A stretch of 12,401 nt of DNA, from contig JAGHDS010000450.1 in NCBI GenBank assembly GCA_021159845.1, positions 1 to 12,401 on the forward strand, written 5' to 3'. Positions 1 to 7,829 of the stretch are shown piece by piece. The DNA is from Anaerolineae bacterium (GTDB lineage: Bacteria > Chloroflexota > Anaerolineae > DUEN01). Positions within the stretch are counted from its first letter, which is position 1, and each line of letters begins with the position of its first letter. A program made the translations under genes and the position numbers. Below the pieces are notes generated by a model. The model made no database searches, was not told the origin of the DNA, and worked only from the letters and a program-made list of their open reading frames with translations.

Positions 1-72
1 CTGCCTGCCCCTTCCTGACTTTGAAAAAGCCCTGTTGATAGAGCCATGTAAACTGGCTTGTCCTGTCTCCTG

Positions 73-85
73 TGGTATAATGGGA
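73..85 (+). promoter_or_regulatory. Extended -10 promoter with GGGA discriminator, for the polysaccharide operon
   Basis: The sequence TGG-TATAAT-GGGA gives a consensus extended -10 (TG at 73-74, hexamer 76-81), followed directly by a perfect GGGA discriminator. The best -35 candidate at the usual distance (53-58, CTGGCT) matches the TTGACA consensus at only three positions. The expected transcription start is near 88, leaving a leader of about 18 nt that holds AGGACGG (96-102) before the ATG at 106. A small inverted repeat, AGCCA/TGGCT (42-46 and 54-58), lies over the -35 area; it could be a weak upstream hairpin, an operator or chance. The promoter call is from sequence only. Confidence 0.75.
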
Positions 86-105
86 AAGTGGAATCAGGAC
101 GGTCG

Positions 106-1254
106 ATGGTTCGGGTAGGTCTGAGCGCGCAGCTTCTTTCCTTCAGCGAGACCTATCGTAGCGCGGGGATCAATCGCTATATTCACCAGCTGCTGCGCGC
201 CCTGCCAGGCGCGGCGCCGGAGTGGCGCTTTGTCGCCTTTGTAGGCGATGCCCGGTTCGCTCCACCGTCAGGAATGTCCAGCCGATACACGCGCTGGCCT
301 ACTACGAACCCATGGATACGGATCGCGTGGGAGCAGAGCATGCAACCATGGCTGGCCTGGCGGGAGCGATTGGACCTGTTACACGCTTTGGCCTACGTGG
401 CTCCGGTCGTTCGAGCGTGTCCCACCGTCGTTACCGTCCATGATCTCAGTTTCGTTCGATATCCGGGAGCGTTCCGGCCGTTCAATCGCCTGTACTTACA
501 GGTGATGACCCGGTATAGCGTCTTTCGCGCGCGTCGGGTGATCGCGGACTCCTTTAGCACGCGCAGGGATTTGGTGCAATTGTGGGGGGTACCCGCCGAA
601 CGCGTCTCAGTGGCGCATGTAGGGATCGAGCCGGAATATCGCCCGGCTCCCCGGGAGGCGGTCGAAGCGTTCCGGCGGAGGCGGGGCCTCCCTTCCCGTT
701 TTGTGTTCTATCTGGGGACGCTGGAGCCCCGTAAGAACGTGGTAGCGGTCATCGAGGCGTTCGCGCGTTGGGTGCAGGCGACGCAGGATCGCGAGACGCA
801 GCTCGTGGTGGCCGGGGCGAAAGGTTGGTATTATGATACCATCTTCGCTCGGGTTCATGCATTAGACCTGGCCGATCGGGTGTGGTTCCCTGGGTACATA
901 CCAGCCGCGGAGTTGCCCGGCTGGTATCGGGCAGCCGAGGTATTCATCTATCCTTCCCTCTATGAGGGGTTTGGGTTACCCCCCTTGGAAGCGATGGCTT
1001 GTGGAACGCCTGTGATTACGTCTAATACGTCTTCGTTACCGGAAGTGGTCGGTGATGCCGCGCTGACGGTCGATCCCCACGATACCGAAGCGATCGCCGA
1101 GGCCCTGGCGCGTCTATTGGAGGATGCAGAGCTGCGTCAGCAATTGAGCGAGGCCGGCCTGGCCCGCGCTCGTCTGTTCTCGTGGGAGAAAACGGCACGT
1201 GAGACTGTCGCTGCTTACCGCTTGGCCCTGGAGCAAGACACACCCGGCCAGTAA
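106..1254 (+). CDS. GT4-family glycosyltransferase (envelope polysaccharide)
   Basis: This is a 382-residue retaining glycosyltransferase with the GT-B fold of family GT4. It is expected to transfer a sugar from a nucleotide donor to a lipid-linked glycan on the cytoplasmic face of the membrane. The N-terminal half shows a glycine-containing acceptor loop (SAGINRY, residues 19-25) and VHDLSF (111-116). The C-terminal half begins at YLGTLEPRKN (202-211), whose Arg-Lys pair usually binds donor phosphates. It carries the EX7E motif EGFGLPPLE (287-295), then MACGTPVI, with SLPEVVGDAAL beyond. The frame is open back to 58, but that stretch contains the promoter, so ATG 106 with AGGACGG upstream is the better start. 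The 3' end overlaps the sugar phosphotransferase gene by 56 nt, so the two are co-transcribed. Sequence resemblance is to mannosyl/rhamnosyl transferases of O-antigen and exopolysaccharide clusters; the actual sugar cannot be told from sequence. Confidence 0.92.
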   Translation: MVRVGLSAQLLSFSETYRSAGINRYIHQLLRALPGAAPEWRFVAFVGDARFAPPSGMSSRYTRWPTTNPWIRIAWEQSMQPWLAWRERLDLLHALAYVAPVVRACPTVVTVHDLSFVRYPGAFRPFNRLYLQVMTRYSVFRARRVIADSFSTRRDLVQLWGVPAERVSVAHVGIEPEYRPAPREAVEAFRRRRGLPSRFVFYLGTLEPRKNVVAVIEAFARWVQATQDRETQLVVAGAKGWYYDTIFARVHALDLADRVWFPGYIPAAELPGWYRAAEVFIYPSLYEGFGLPPLEAMACGTPVITSNTSSLPEVVGDAALTVDPHDTEAIAEALARLLEDAELRQQLSEAGLARARLFSWEKTARETVAAYRLALEQDTPGQ

Positions 1255-2674
1255 GCATTTTCGACGTTGGGTGGGGTGGCTGTTGGTCATCTCGGATGCC
1301 ATCCTGATCAACGTCGCCTTTGCCATCGCTTACTGGATCAGATACGACCGGCAGTGGTTCCGGGCAGTGGACCCGGCTTTCAACACCAGCTATCGTGCTT
1401 ACCTGCCCTTCGTTGTCGTCCTGACCATCTTGCTCCTGATTGCCTTCCACCTCGAAGGGGTCTACAGCCTGCGCCGTGGCGCGACATGGTTCGATGAGGT
1501 CTACGCCATCATCAACGGCACCACGACGGGCATCATTATCATGGTTGTGGTGACCTTCTTCTACAGACCCCTCTTTTACTCGCGCCTGATCTTTCTCTAC
1601 GCGGCTGTCCTGATTCCCACCGTATTGGCGGCCTCCCGGGCGCTCAGGTCGATCATCATCTCACGTCTGCGGCGTCGGGGCATCGGTGTGGATCGTGTGC
1701 TGATCGTTGGCGCTGGGGAAACGGGACGCGCGGTGTTGCGCAACCTGGTCGCTCAGCCCGAGTACGGGTACCACGTGCTCGGCTTCCTGGACGACAACCC
1801 GGAGAAGGGGCAACGAGACATCGGTCCGTTCAAGGCCCTTGGGGCGATCGATAACTTATCTCGGATTCTGAGGCAGAACCTGGTAGACGAGGTCATCGTC
1901 GCCTTACCATGGGAGTACCACGAGAGGATTACCCAGGTCATCACGGAGGCAAGCCGAGTCGGCGTCCGGGTGCGCGTGGTGCCCGACCTACTACAGCTCA
2001 GCCTGAATCGCCTGCACGTGGATCAGGTGGCCGGCATCCCACTGCTCAGCGTGCGGGAGATGACGATCACCGGCTGGAACAGGGTGTTCAAGCGATTCAT
2101 GGACATCACCATCGCCGGAGTGGGACTCATCCTACTCTCACCGCTCTTGCTCTGTATCGCGCTGGCAATCCGGTTGGACTCACCCGGCCCCGTCCTGTTC
2201 CGACAGACCCGCGTTGGGCGCAAAGGGAAGCTCTTCACCATCTATAAATTCCGCTCCATGGTCGCCAATGCAGAGCAGATGCGGCCGCAGCTTGACCCGC
2301 TCAACGAGGCAGATGGGCCGCTCTTCAAGATAAAGGGAGACCCCCGACGAACTCGCGTAGGGCGATTCCTGCGACGCACCAGCTTGGATGAGCTTCCGCA
2401 ACTTTACAACGTCCTTCGGGGGGAGATGAGCCTCGTAGGCCCCCGCCCAGCCCTGCCTGAGGAAGTCGCTCAGTATCAGGAGTGGCATCGGAAGCGCCTG
2501 GAGGTATCGCCTGGGATCACTGGGCTCTGGCAAGTGAGCGGGCGCAGCAACCTCTCCTTCGACGAGATGGTTTTGTTGGATATCTACTACGTGGAAAACT
2601 GGTCTCCCTTTCTGGACCTGCGCATCTTGTTGAAGACCATACCGCTGGTGCTGCTGGGGGAGGGGGCTTACTGA
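1199..2674 (+). CDS. Undecaprenyl-phosphate sugar phosphotransferase (WbaP/WcaJ-type polyprenyl glycosylphosphotransferase)
   Basis: This 491-residue membrane enzyme moves a sugar-1-phosphate from a nucleotide sugar onto undecaprenyl phosphate, the first committed step of many exopolysaccharide and O-antigen pathways. It has four hydrophobic N-terminal segments (about 25-47, 69-90, 105-122, 130-148). A Rossmann-like CoA-binding type domain follows, starting at VLIVGAGETGRAV (167-179). The catalytic phosphoglycosyltransferase domain begins with a re-entrant hydrophobic helix (303-325). Family motifs are visible: KFRSM (350-354), the Asp-Glu dyad in DELPQL (397-402), SLVGPRP (411-417) and GITGLWQVSGRS (439-450). 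All key positions are present and the length is typical of the large WbaP/WcaJ class. The GTG start at 1199 has GGGAG 10 nt upstream and lies inside the preceding glycosyltransferase gene. A GTG at 1271 is possible but has no visible ribosome site and would trim the first helix. Glucose and galactose are the commonest substrates in the family; which is used here is unknown. Confidence 0.93.
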   Translation: MRLSLLTAWPWSKTHPASKHFRRWVGWLLVISDAILINVAFAIAYWIRYDRQWFRAVDPAFNTSYRAYLPFVVVLTILLLIAFHLEGVYSLRRGATWFDEVYAIINGTTTGIIIMVVVTFFYRPLFYSRLIFLYAAVLIPTVLAASRALRSIIISRLRRRGIGVDRVLIVGAGETGRAVLRNLVAQPEYGYHVLGFLDDNPEKGQRDIGPFKALGAIDNLSRILRQNLVDEVIVALPWEYHERITQVITEASRVGVRVRVVPDLLQLSLNRLHVDQVAGIPLLSVREMTITGWNRVFKRFMDITIAGVGLILLSPLLLCIALAIRLDSPGPVLFRQTRVGRKGKLFTIYKFRSMVANAEQMRPQLDPLNEADGPLFKIKGDPRRTRVGRFLRRTSLDELPQLYNVLRGEMSLVGPRPALPEEVAQYQEWHRKRLEVSPGITGLWQVSGRSNLSFDEMVLLDIYYVENWSPFLDLRILLKTIPLVLLGEGAY

Positions 2675-2676
2675 CC

Positions 2677-2739
2677 ATGCAGCCAGGAGGCAGACGGCCA
2701 TCCTCACGGAGGCGAATAAGCAGAGTGATGCATAAATGA
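2677..2739 (+). CDS. Possible 20-residue basic leader peptide in the spacer before the M20 gene
   Basis: An ATG two nt after the stop of the sugar phosphotransferase gene opens a 20-codon frame with six arginines, one lysine and one histidine. Its TGA (2737-2739) overlaps the M20 start codon as ATGA, the usual arrangement for translational coupling. GGAGG at 2659-2663 lies 13 nt upstream, which is long but usable. The M20 start has no ribosome site at normal distance, and an in-frame TAA directly precedes it (2733-2735), so coupling through this small frame would explain how it is translated. This is inference: the frame is too short for coding statistics, and a GC-rich spacer can produce such a frame by chance. 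Confidence 0.25.
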   Translation: MQPGGRRPSSRRRISRVMHK

Positions 2740-3947
2740 ACATGCGACAACTCTCCATGTCGTCGGCTGATCAGTCGGCGTGCATCGCGTTCTTGCGTGA
2801 TCTCATACGAACTCCCAGCCCTTCCGGGCAGGAGGGAGACGTGGCGCAGCGGCTGGCAAAGGAAATGCGCCACGTGGGATTTACCGACGTTCATATCGAT
2901 GGAGTGGGTAACGTCATCGGCCGTGTGAGCACCGGTCTGGCGGGACCCAAGCTGGTTTTCAACGGACACATGGACCACGTCGGTATCGGTGACCGATCGG
3001 CGTGGTCCTATGATCCGTTTGGTGCGGAAGTCGAGAATGGCATCCTGTTCGGGCGTGGCGCCGTGGACATGAAGGGAGCTTTAGCGGCGATGATCTACGG
3101 CGCTAAGATACTGATCGACGCTGGCATTCCTTTCCCAGGTGATCTCTATGTGGTTGGCGTGGTGCAGGAGGAACCAGCTGAGGGACTGGCGATGCGCTGG
3201 CTGGTGGAGGAGGAAGGGCTACGGCCTGACTATGTGGTTCTGGGCGAGCCAACGGATCTGCAGATCCACCGGGGGCAGCGCGGCCGGCTGGAAATGCGCG
3301 TGACTGCACATGGGCGGGCCTGTCACGCATCCACGCCGGAGCGGGGTGAGAACGCTATCTACGCGGCCACACGCCTAATCTTCGGCATCGAGCTGCTGTC
3401 CAGACAACTGACAGTGAGCGATCAAGTCTTGGGCAGCGGTTCCATCGCCGTAACGCAAATCGAAAGTGCAGCCGGAAGCCATAATGTCATTCCGGATCGG
3501 TGCACGTTTATCATTGATCGACGCCTGACGCTGGGAGAGACGGAGAAACGCGCCCTGGCTGAGATTCAGCAGATCATCCATCGCGAGAACGCCGACACCG
3601 AGGTGGTTGTGCCTGAGTTCGAACTCACCAGCTACACCGGGCGACGAATGAATGGCCGGGAATACTATCCCGCCTGGCTGCTATCCGAAGATCATCCTCT
3701 AGTGAAGGCAGGCCAACGAGCCGTGGAACGGGCGCTGGGCTTTCGCCCCAAGTTAGGGGTGTGGTCGTTCTCCACTGATGGCGTCTACACGATGGGAGAG
3801 GCCGGGATTCCCACCATCGGCTTTGGCCCCGGCGAGGAACGATACGCCCACACCGCGGATGAGCACATTCTCCTGGATGACGTAATCCGCGCCGCCCAGG
3901 CCTACGCGGCGATCGCATTGGAGGTTTTGACCACGCAACCCGGGTGA
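2736..3947 (+). CDS. M20-family zinc metallohydrolase, YgeY-like
   Basis: This 403-residue cytoplasmic amidohydrolase/peptidase belongs to the M20 (ArgE/DapE/carboxypeptidase G2) clan. Predicted metal and catalytic residues are visible: His78 and Asp80 in NGHMDHV, bridging Asp111 in GRGAVDMKG, Glu145-Glu146 in VVQEE, Glu171 in GEPTD, and His372 in YAHTADEH. The lid-domain segment GQRGRLEMRV (180-189), HASTPERGENAI (197-208) and IDRRLTLGET (260-269) closely resemble the E. coli YgeY protein, which is annotated as a selenium-metabolism-linked hydrolase. I recognise that by eye, without an alignment. No selenium or purine-catabolism gene is nearby, so that role is not supported here, and DapE, ArgE or dipeptidase activity remain alternatives. 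The gene lies 61 nt after the sugar phosphotransferase gene and before a strong terminator, so it probably shares the polysaccharide transcript. The start is fixed by an in-frame TAA just upstream; ATGs at 2742 and 2757 are also possible. Confidence 0.9.
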   Translation: MNMRQLSMSSADQSACIAFLRDLIRTPSPSGQEGDVAQRLAKEMRHVGFTDVHIDGVGNVIGRVSTGLAGPKLVFNGHMDHVGIGDRSAWSYDPFGAEVENGILFGRGAVDMKGALAAMIYGAKILIDAGIPFPGDLYVVGVVQEEPAEGLAMRWLVEEEGLRPDYVVLGEPTDLQIHRGQRGRLEMRVTAHGRACHASTPERGENAIYAATRLIFGIELLSRQLTVSDQVLGSGSIAVTQIESAAGSHNVIPDRCTFIIDRRLTLGETEKRALAEIQQIIHRENADTEVVVPEFELTSYTGRRMNGREYYPAWLLSEDHPLVKAGQRAVERALGFRPKLGVWSFSTDGVYTMGEAGIPTIGFGPGEERYAHTADEHILLDDVIRAAQAYAAIALEVLTTQPG

Positions 3948-3976
3948 ACAGACTCCAGTGGGACGAGGAGGAAAGG

Positions 3977-4020
3977 AAAGCGCCGAACATGTCGGGACTC
4001 TCGATGTGTTCGGCGCTTTT
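3977..4020 (+). terminator. Rho-independent terminator after the M20 gene
   Basis: A perfect 13-bp inverted repeat (3977-3989 and 4007-4019, core GCGCCGAAC/GTTCGGCGC) encloses a 17-nt loop and ends in TTTT (4017-4020). It starts 29 nt after the M20 stop. The T run is short but the stem is long and GC-rich. The left arm begins with AAAG inside a purine-rich stretch, so only a weak reverse-direction terminator is possible. Confidence 0.85.
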
Positions 4021-4195
4021 CATGCGAAAGAGTGACGGAGAAGCTTTGGCCGCGTCATCGCGATAGAGGCAACACTCAGGCGGCTGGACAGCAAAGGCCT
4101 CATCTTACCTGCTTTAGAGTAACGCTTACTTTGTAATATGGTTCTATGTGTTAGGATGAGGTGACGAAATCGCTGGAGAGGGAGTAAGCTGAGAG
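4021..4195 (+). promoter_or_regulatory. Upstream region of the MGDG-synthase-like gene, promoter weakly defined
   Basis: This 175-nt spacer between the terminator and the next start must hold the promoter of the following gene. The best candidate is TGT-TAGGAT (4149-4157), an extended -10 with four of six hexamer matches, 15 nt after TTGTAA (4131-4136). It lacks the TATAMTGG form seen at the other three promoters. GAGAGGGAG (4176-4184) ends 11 nt before the ATG and is the likely ribosome site. No RNA gene or riboswitch is recognised here. Confidence 0.35.
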
Positions 4196-5368
4196 ATGAA
4201 GGTGCTGATCCTCTTGTCCGAAACGGGAGGGGGACATCGAAGTGCCGCCGAAGCGCTGGCGGAAGGATTTCGCGCCCGCCTGGGCGATGAGGTTGAAACG
4301 GTCCTCGTGGATCTGATCTCAGAGCATACTTTCTGGCCGTTGAACCAGCTTCGACGCACGTACCGGCCGATGGTCGACGATGCCCTATGGCTCTGGCGCG
4401 CTGTCTGGTACCTCGGGGAGCGCCCCTTGGTAATCCGGGCCATCGAGACGGCATTCACGCCGCTGACGTCGCGGCCGGTGGGGACCTACTTCCGACAACA
4501 GAATCCTGATTTGGTGATTACGGTCCACCCGCTGATCAACCACGCCGCTTTGCGGGTGCTGCGTCGTGCCGGGGTGAACGCCCCCTTCGTGACCGTGGTC
4601 ACCGATTTGGTAACCACGCCCCCTGCCTGGTTCTGTCCCGACGCGGATCTGTGCTGCGTGCCCACGGGGGCAGCCTGGGAGCGCGCGCTCAAATACGGCA
4701 TGTCACCAGAGCGTGTGCTCGTCACCGGTATGCCGATCAGTATGCGCTTTCACCGGCGGGCAATTGGTCCCCAAGAACAAGAGCTTGTGAGAAGCCGTCT
4801 TGGCCTCCATCCGGAGCTACCGACGGTGTTACTCATGGGAGGGGGCGAGGGAATGGGTCCGGTCGAGGCGATTGCCGTTGCCATAGCCGAGGCGCTGGCA
4901 CAGGAGACGCCCGCCCAGATGGCCGTCATCTGCGGGCGCAATGAAACCCTGGAACGTCGACTCCGAAAGCGCTCGTGGCCGATCCCCGTCTCCATCCAGG
5001 GGTTTGTGCATAATATGCCGGACTGGATGGCGGCCTCCGACTGCATCGTCACAAAGGCCGGTCCTGGCACCATCAGCGAAGCGCTGAGTATGGGGCTGCC
5101 GATCATCCTCAGCGGGTTTGTCCCGGGACAGGAGGCTGGCAACATCCCTTACGTGACGGAGAACGGCGTCGGCGCGTACGCAGAGGATCCCGAGGAAATC
5201 GCACAAGTCGTCGTCGACTGGCTTCAGGCAGGCAACCCGGATCTACAGCAGATGAAGGAACGGGCCCGGCGGCTGGCTCGCCCAGGCGCCACGTTGGCCA
5301 TCGTGGACCGACTGTTACAGCTCGTCTCCGAGCGAAAGGCCGAGGAAGAGGTTGTATCCCCGGCGTAG
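4196..5368 (+). CDS. MGDG synthase / diacylglycerol glucosyltransferase-type glycosyltransferase (GT28)
   Basis: This 390-residue GT-B enzyme should transfer galactose or glucose from a UDP-sugar to diacylglycerol at the inner face of the membrane, making glycolipid. The N-terminal MGDG-synthase domain begins MKVLILLSETGGGHRSAAEA, with the conserved GGGH at 11-14. HPLINH (111-116) and TDLVTTPPAWF (136-146) lie in the acceptor domain. The C-terminal GT28 domain has GGGEGMG (215-221), GFVHNMPDWMAASD (269-282), KAGPGTISEAL (287-297) and PGQEAGNIPYV (310-320). The last motif is close to one in plant and bacterial MGDG synthases and in UgtP. It has no transmembrane helix, as expected for a peripheral membrane enzyme. 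It is monocistronic, preceded by the terminator at 3977-4020 and convergent with mutS2 11 nt away. MurG is a related alternative, but the N-terminal motifs fit the lipid enzymes better. Galactose versus glucose cannot be told. Confidence 0.88.
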   Translation: MKVLILLSETGGGHRSAAEALAEGFRARLGDEVETVLVDLISEHTFWPLNQLRRTYRPMVDDALWLWRAVWYLGERPLVIRAIETAFTPLTSRPVGTYFRQQNPDLVITVHPLINHAALRVLRRAGVNAPFVTVVTDLVTTPPAWFCPDADLCCVPTGAAWERALKYGMSPERVLVTGMPISMRFHRRAIGPQEQELVRSRLGLHPELPTVLLMGGGEGMGPVEAIAVAIAEALAQETPAQMAVICGRNETLERRLRKRSWPIPVSIQGFVHNMPDWMAASDCIVTKAGPGTISEALSMGLPIILSGFVPGQEAGNIPYVTENGVGAYAEDPEEIAQVVVDWLQAGNPDLQQMKERARRLARPGATLAIVDRLLQLVSERKAEEEVVSPA

Positions 5369-5395
5369 GCCAGGGGAGATCAATCCTGGCTGATC
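5369..5395. terminator. Possible shared weak hairpin between convergent genes
   Basis: Two overlapping inverted repeats occupy the 11-nt gap and the end of mutS2: GCCAGG/CCTGGC (5369-5374 and 5385-5390) and GATCA/TGATC (5378-5382 and 5391-5395). They cannot form together. Neither is followed by a T run in either direction, so this is at most a weak bidirectional terminator or a stop to converging polymerases. Confidence 0.25.
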
Positions 5396-7824
5396 AGGCG
5401 AGCGATCGTCACGCCCTCGCCGCCCTCGCCCTGCTCACCGGAGCGTATCTCGGCTACCAGAGGATGATGAGCCAGCATCTCACGCACTGCCCGGCGCAAC
5501 GCGCCCGTCCCCTTGCCGTGGATGATACGCACCCACGGCAAACCCGCTAAATACGCGTCGTCCAGGTATTTCTCCAGCCGCGGTATCATCTCGTCCACCC
5601 GCTGACCGCGCAGGTCCAGCTCCATCCCCGGCGAGGGCGCGGACGGCCGATGGACGGCCTCAGCTACTCCAGCAGGCTCGGGTTCCCGCTCACGCAGCTC
5701 CAGCTTGGAGGTAGGCAGGCGCAACCGGAACGTGCCGATCTGCACCTCTGCCATTTCCTCCTCGGGGTCCAGCTCGACGATCCGGCCGGTGGACTGCAAC
5801 GAGGGGATCCACACGATATCTTCTTTTTGCAATGGCCCGGTGGGAACCGCCTCCCGTTCGGGCGCCGTCGTCTCCTCCAGAGGGGGGACCTCCTGAGCAC
5901 GACGGGCTAATTCCGCCTCCGCCTCTGCCAGGAAGCGCTCGTGGAGCGACCCACCCGCTTGTATCAGCGACAGCCGCCGCTTGAGCCGCTCGATCTCGGC
6001 GCGTACCTCTTCCAGCTCAGCCTGGGCGATGGTCCGCGCTTCATCGAGTACCTCACGGCGGGCCTCTTCGATGTGAGCCAGTCGGTAACGCAGGTCGGCC
6101 TCCAATGCCTTGGCGGCGTTCAGACGCCGTTCTGCCTCGACCAACCGCGCCTGAGCCTCATCGCGCGCGCTCTTGATCTCGGCCAACAGCGCATCGGCCT
6201 GCAAAGAGGTGGGGGACACCATCGCTTCGGCCGTTGCCACGATCTCCGGGTCGAGCCCCAGGCGGCGGGCGATGGCCAGGGCGTTGGACCGGCCGGGCAA
6301 CCCAATGCTCAACTCATAAGTCGGTGCCAACGTCTCGATGTCGAATTCCACGCTGGCATTGCGCACCCCAGGCGTCGTATGAGCGAAAACCTTCAGCTCC
6401 GAGTAGTGGGTCGTCGCCAGCGTTGTGATGCGACGTTGCAGCAAATGGGAGAGCAATGCTCGCGCTAAGGCAGAGCCTTCCTCCGGATCGGTACCCGCGC
6501 CCAGCTCATCCAACAACACCAGGCTGTGTTCATTCGCCCGATCCAGGATGTGGATGATGTTGGACATATGTGACGAGAACGTGGACAACGACTGCTCAAT
6601 GGACTGCTCATCGCCGATATCCGCGTAGACGCCCTCAAAGGCGCTGATTCGAGAGCCTGGGGCGGCCGGGATATGCATACCCGCCTGGGCCATCAGCGTC
6701 AGCAAGCCCACGGTTTTCAACGTGACGGTTTTGCCCCCCGTGTTGGGGCCGGTGATCACCAGAATGAAATAGTCATCCCCCAGATGCACGTCGATAGGCA
6801 CAACGGTATCGGGGTTGAGCAGGGGATGCCGCGCCCTCCGCAACTCGATCACCGAGCCCGGGTGGGAGACCTCGGCCGATGAGGAATTCTTTTCCCGCCC
6901 ACCCGCGCGGCGATGACGTGGGGAGGACGGCTGGCGGAATGGGACAAGCTCTGGCTCGGACGCATCAAGCTGCTCCGCATATCGCGCTTTGGCGAAGATC
7001 ATATCGAGCTCTGCCAACGCCTCCACAGTGCGCCGGATGTAGGGTGCCTCATCCCCCACCAGCTCCGTAAGCTCCAACAGGATACGACGGACCTCCTTCT
7101 CCTCCTCCAGCTCCTTCTCCCGCCAACGGTTGTTCAGTTCCACCGCGGCCAGGGGCTCGATGAAGAGGGTGGCGCCGGACGCTGACTGGTCATGCACGAG
7201 CCCGGGGATGCGGCCCTTAAATTCCGCCTTCAATGGGACCACATACCGTCCCTGGCGTTGGGTGACGATGGGCTCTTGCAGGTAAGGTGCGTTGCTCGGC
7301 GATGAGACGATGCGTTCCAACAAGGACATCAGCCGCTCATGGGCCACACGCTTTTCGCTGCGGATACGCGCCAGGGCGGGCGATGCGCTGTCCAGCACCT
7401 CGCCGCGCTCGCTGATGCACCGGCTGATCTCGTCGATAAGCGCATCACATGGCTCGATCCGCGCCGCGATGTTGGCCAGGCGGGAGAACTGCCCCCCCAG
7501 CCGGGTGAGCGTGCGCCGGATCGACCGGGCGCGCGCGAGGGTGCTGTGAATGCTCAATAAATCCGCGGGTAACAGGATCTCCGAGCGCTCCGCTCGCGGC
7601 AGCAAAGGGCGCACATCGTGCACGCCCCCCATGTGGATATTCGTGTTCTGCTCCAACAAAGTGCGGGCCTCGGCAGTCTCCGCCAGCCGCTCGCGGGCCA
7701 GCCCCATGTCACTCGTCGGCTGGAGCGCCAGTGCAAGCTCACGCCCGGCGGAGAAGCTGGTATGCTCCGCTAACTGCGCTCGGATCTTATCGAATTCAAG
7801 TATATGCAAAGCCTTTTCGTCCAT
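5380..7824 (-). CDS. mutS2: Endonuclease MutS2 (MutS family ATPase with Smr domain)
   Basis: This 814-residue cytoplasmic DNA- and ribosome-associated ATPase is the MutS paralogue without the mismatch-binding domain. In other bacteria MutS2 has been linked to limiting recombination and to rescue of collided ribosomes. From ATG 7824, the clamp/lever region fills residues 1-295. Walker A is GPNTGGKT (359-366) and Walker B is LVLLDELGAGTDP (435-447). A THYSELK segment and GLPGRSNALAIARRLGL close the ATPase. A Glu/Arg-rich coiled coil runs over about 540-640, a KOW-like segment follows (about 665-712), and the C-terminal Smr domain has LDLRGQR (737-743) and HGKGTG (769-774). The protein is somewhat longer than the usual 780-790, partly through a basic Ser-rich insertion at about 298-322. 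The frame is open to 7872, but the -10 element lies inside that extension, so ATG 7824 (MDEKALHILEFDKI, typical of the family) is preferred. Confidence 0.95.
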   Translation of the reverse strand: MDEKALHILEFDKIRAQLAEHTSFSAGRELALALQPTSDMGLARERLAETAEARTLLEQNTNIHMGGVHDVRPLLPRAERSEILLPADLLSIHSTLARARSIRRTLTRLGGQFSRLANIAARIEPCDALIDEISRCISERGEVLDSASPALARIRSEKRVAHERLMSLLERIVSSPSNAPYLQEPIVTQRQGRYVVPLKAEFKGRIPGLVHDQSASGATLFIEPLAAVELNNRWREKELEEEKEVRRILLELTELVGDEAPYIRRTVEALAELDMIFAKARYAEQLDASEPELVPFRQPSSPRHRRAGGREKNSSSAEVSHPGSVIELRRARHPLLNPDTVVPIDVHLGDDYFILVITGPNTGGKTVTLKTVGLLTLMAQAGMHIPAAPGSRISAFEGVYADIGDEQSIEQSLSTFSSHMSNIIHILDRANEHSLVLLDELGAGTDPEEGSALARALLSHLLQRRITTLATTHYSELKVFAHTTPGVRNASVEFDIETLAPTYELSIGLPGRSNALAIARRLGLDPEIVATAEAMVSPTSLQADALLAEIKSARDEAQARLVEAERRLNAAKALEADLRYRLAHIEEARREVLDEARTIAQAELEEVRAEIERLKRRLSLIQAGGSLHERFLAEAEAELARRAQEVPPLEETTAPEREAVPTGPLQKEDIVWIPSLQSTGRIVELDPEEEMAEVQIGTFRLRLPTSKLELREREPEPAGVAEAVHRPSAPSPGMELDLRGQRVDEMIPRLEKYLDDAYLAGLPWVRIIHGKGTGALRRAVREMLAHHPLVAEIRSGEQGEGGEGVTIARLISQD

Positions 7825-7829
7825 AGCTG

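Noticed and set aside
1..57. Tail of an upstream gene ending at a TGA near 16-18
   Set aside because: Only five codons would be visible, so no claim can be supported; the stretch may equally be intergenic.
58..105. Sixteen-codon N-terminal extension of the GT4 gene from ATG 58
   Set aside because: It would place the TATAATGGGA promoter inside the coding sequence and has no ribosome site; ATG 106 gives a normal family N-terminus.
2180..2978. Two minus-strand open frames (192 and 153 codons) opposite the sugar phosphotransferase and M20 genes
   Set aside because: Both are antisense to well-supported genes, with no motif or ribosome site.
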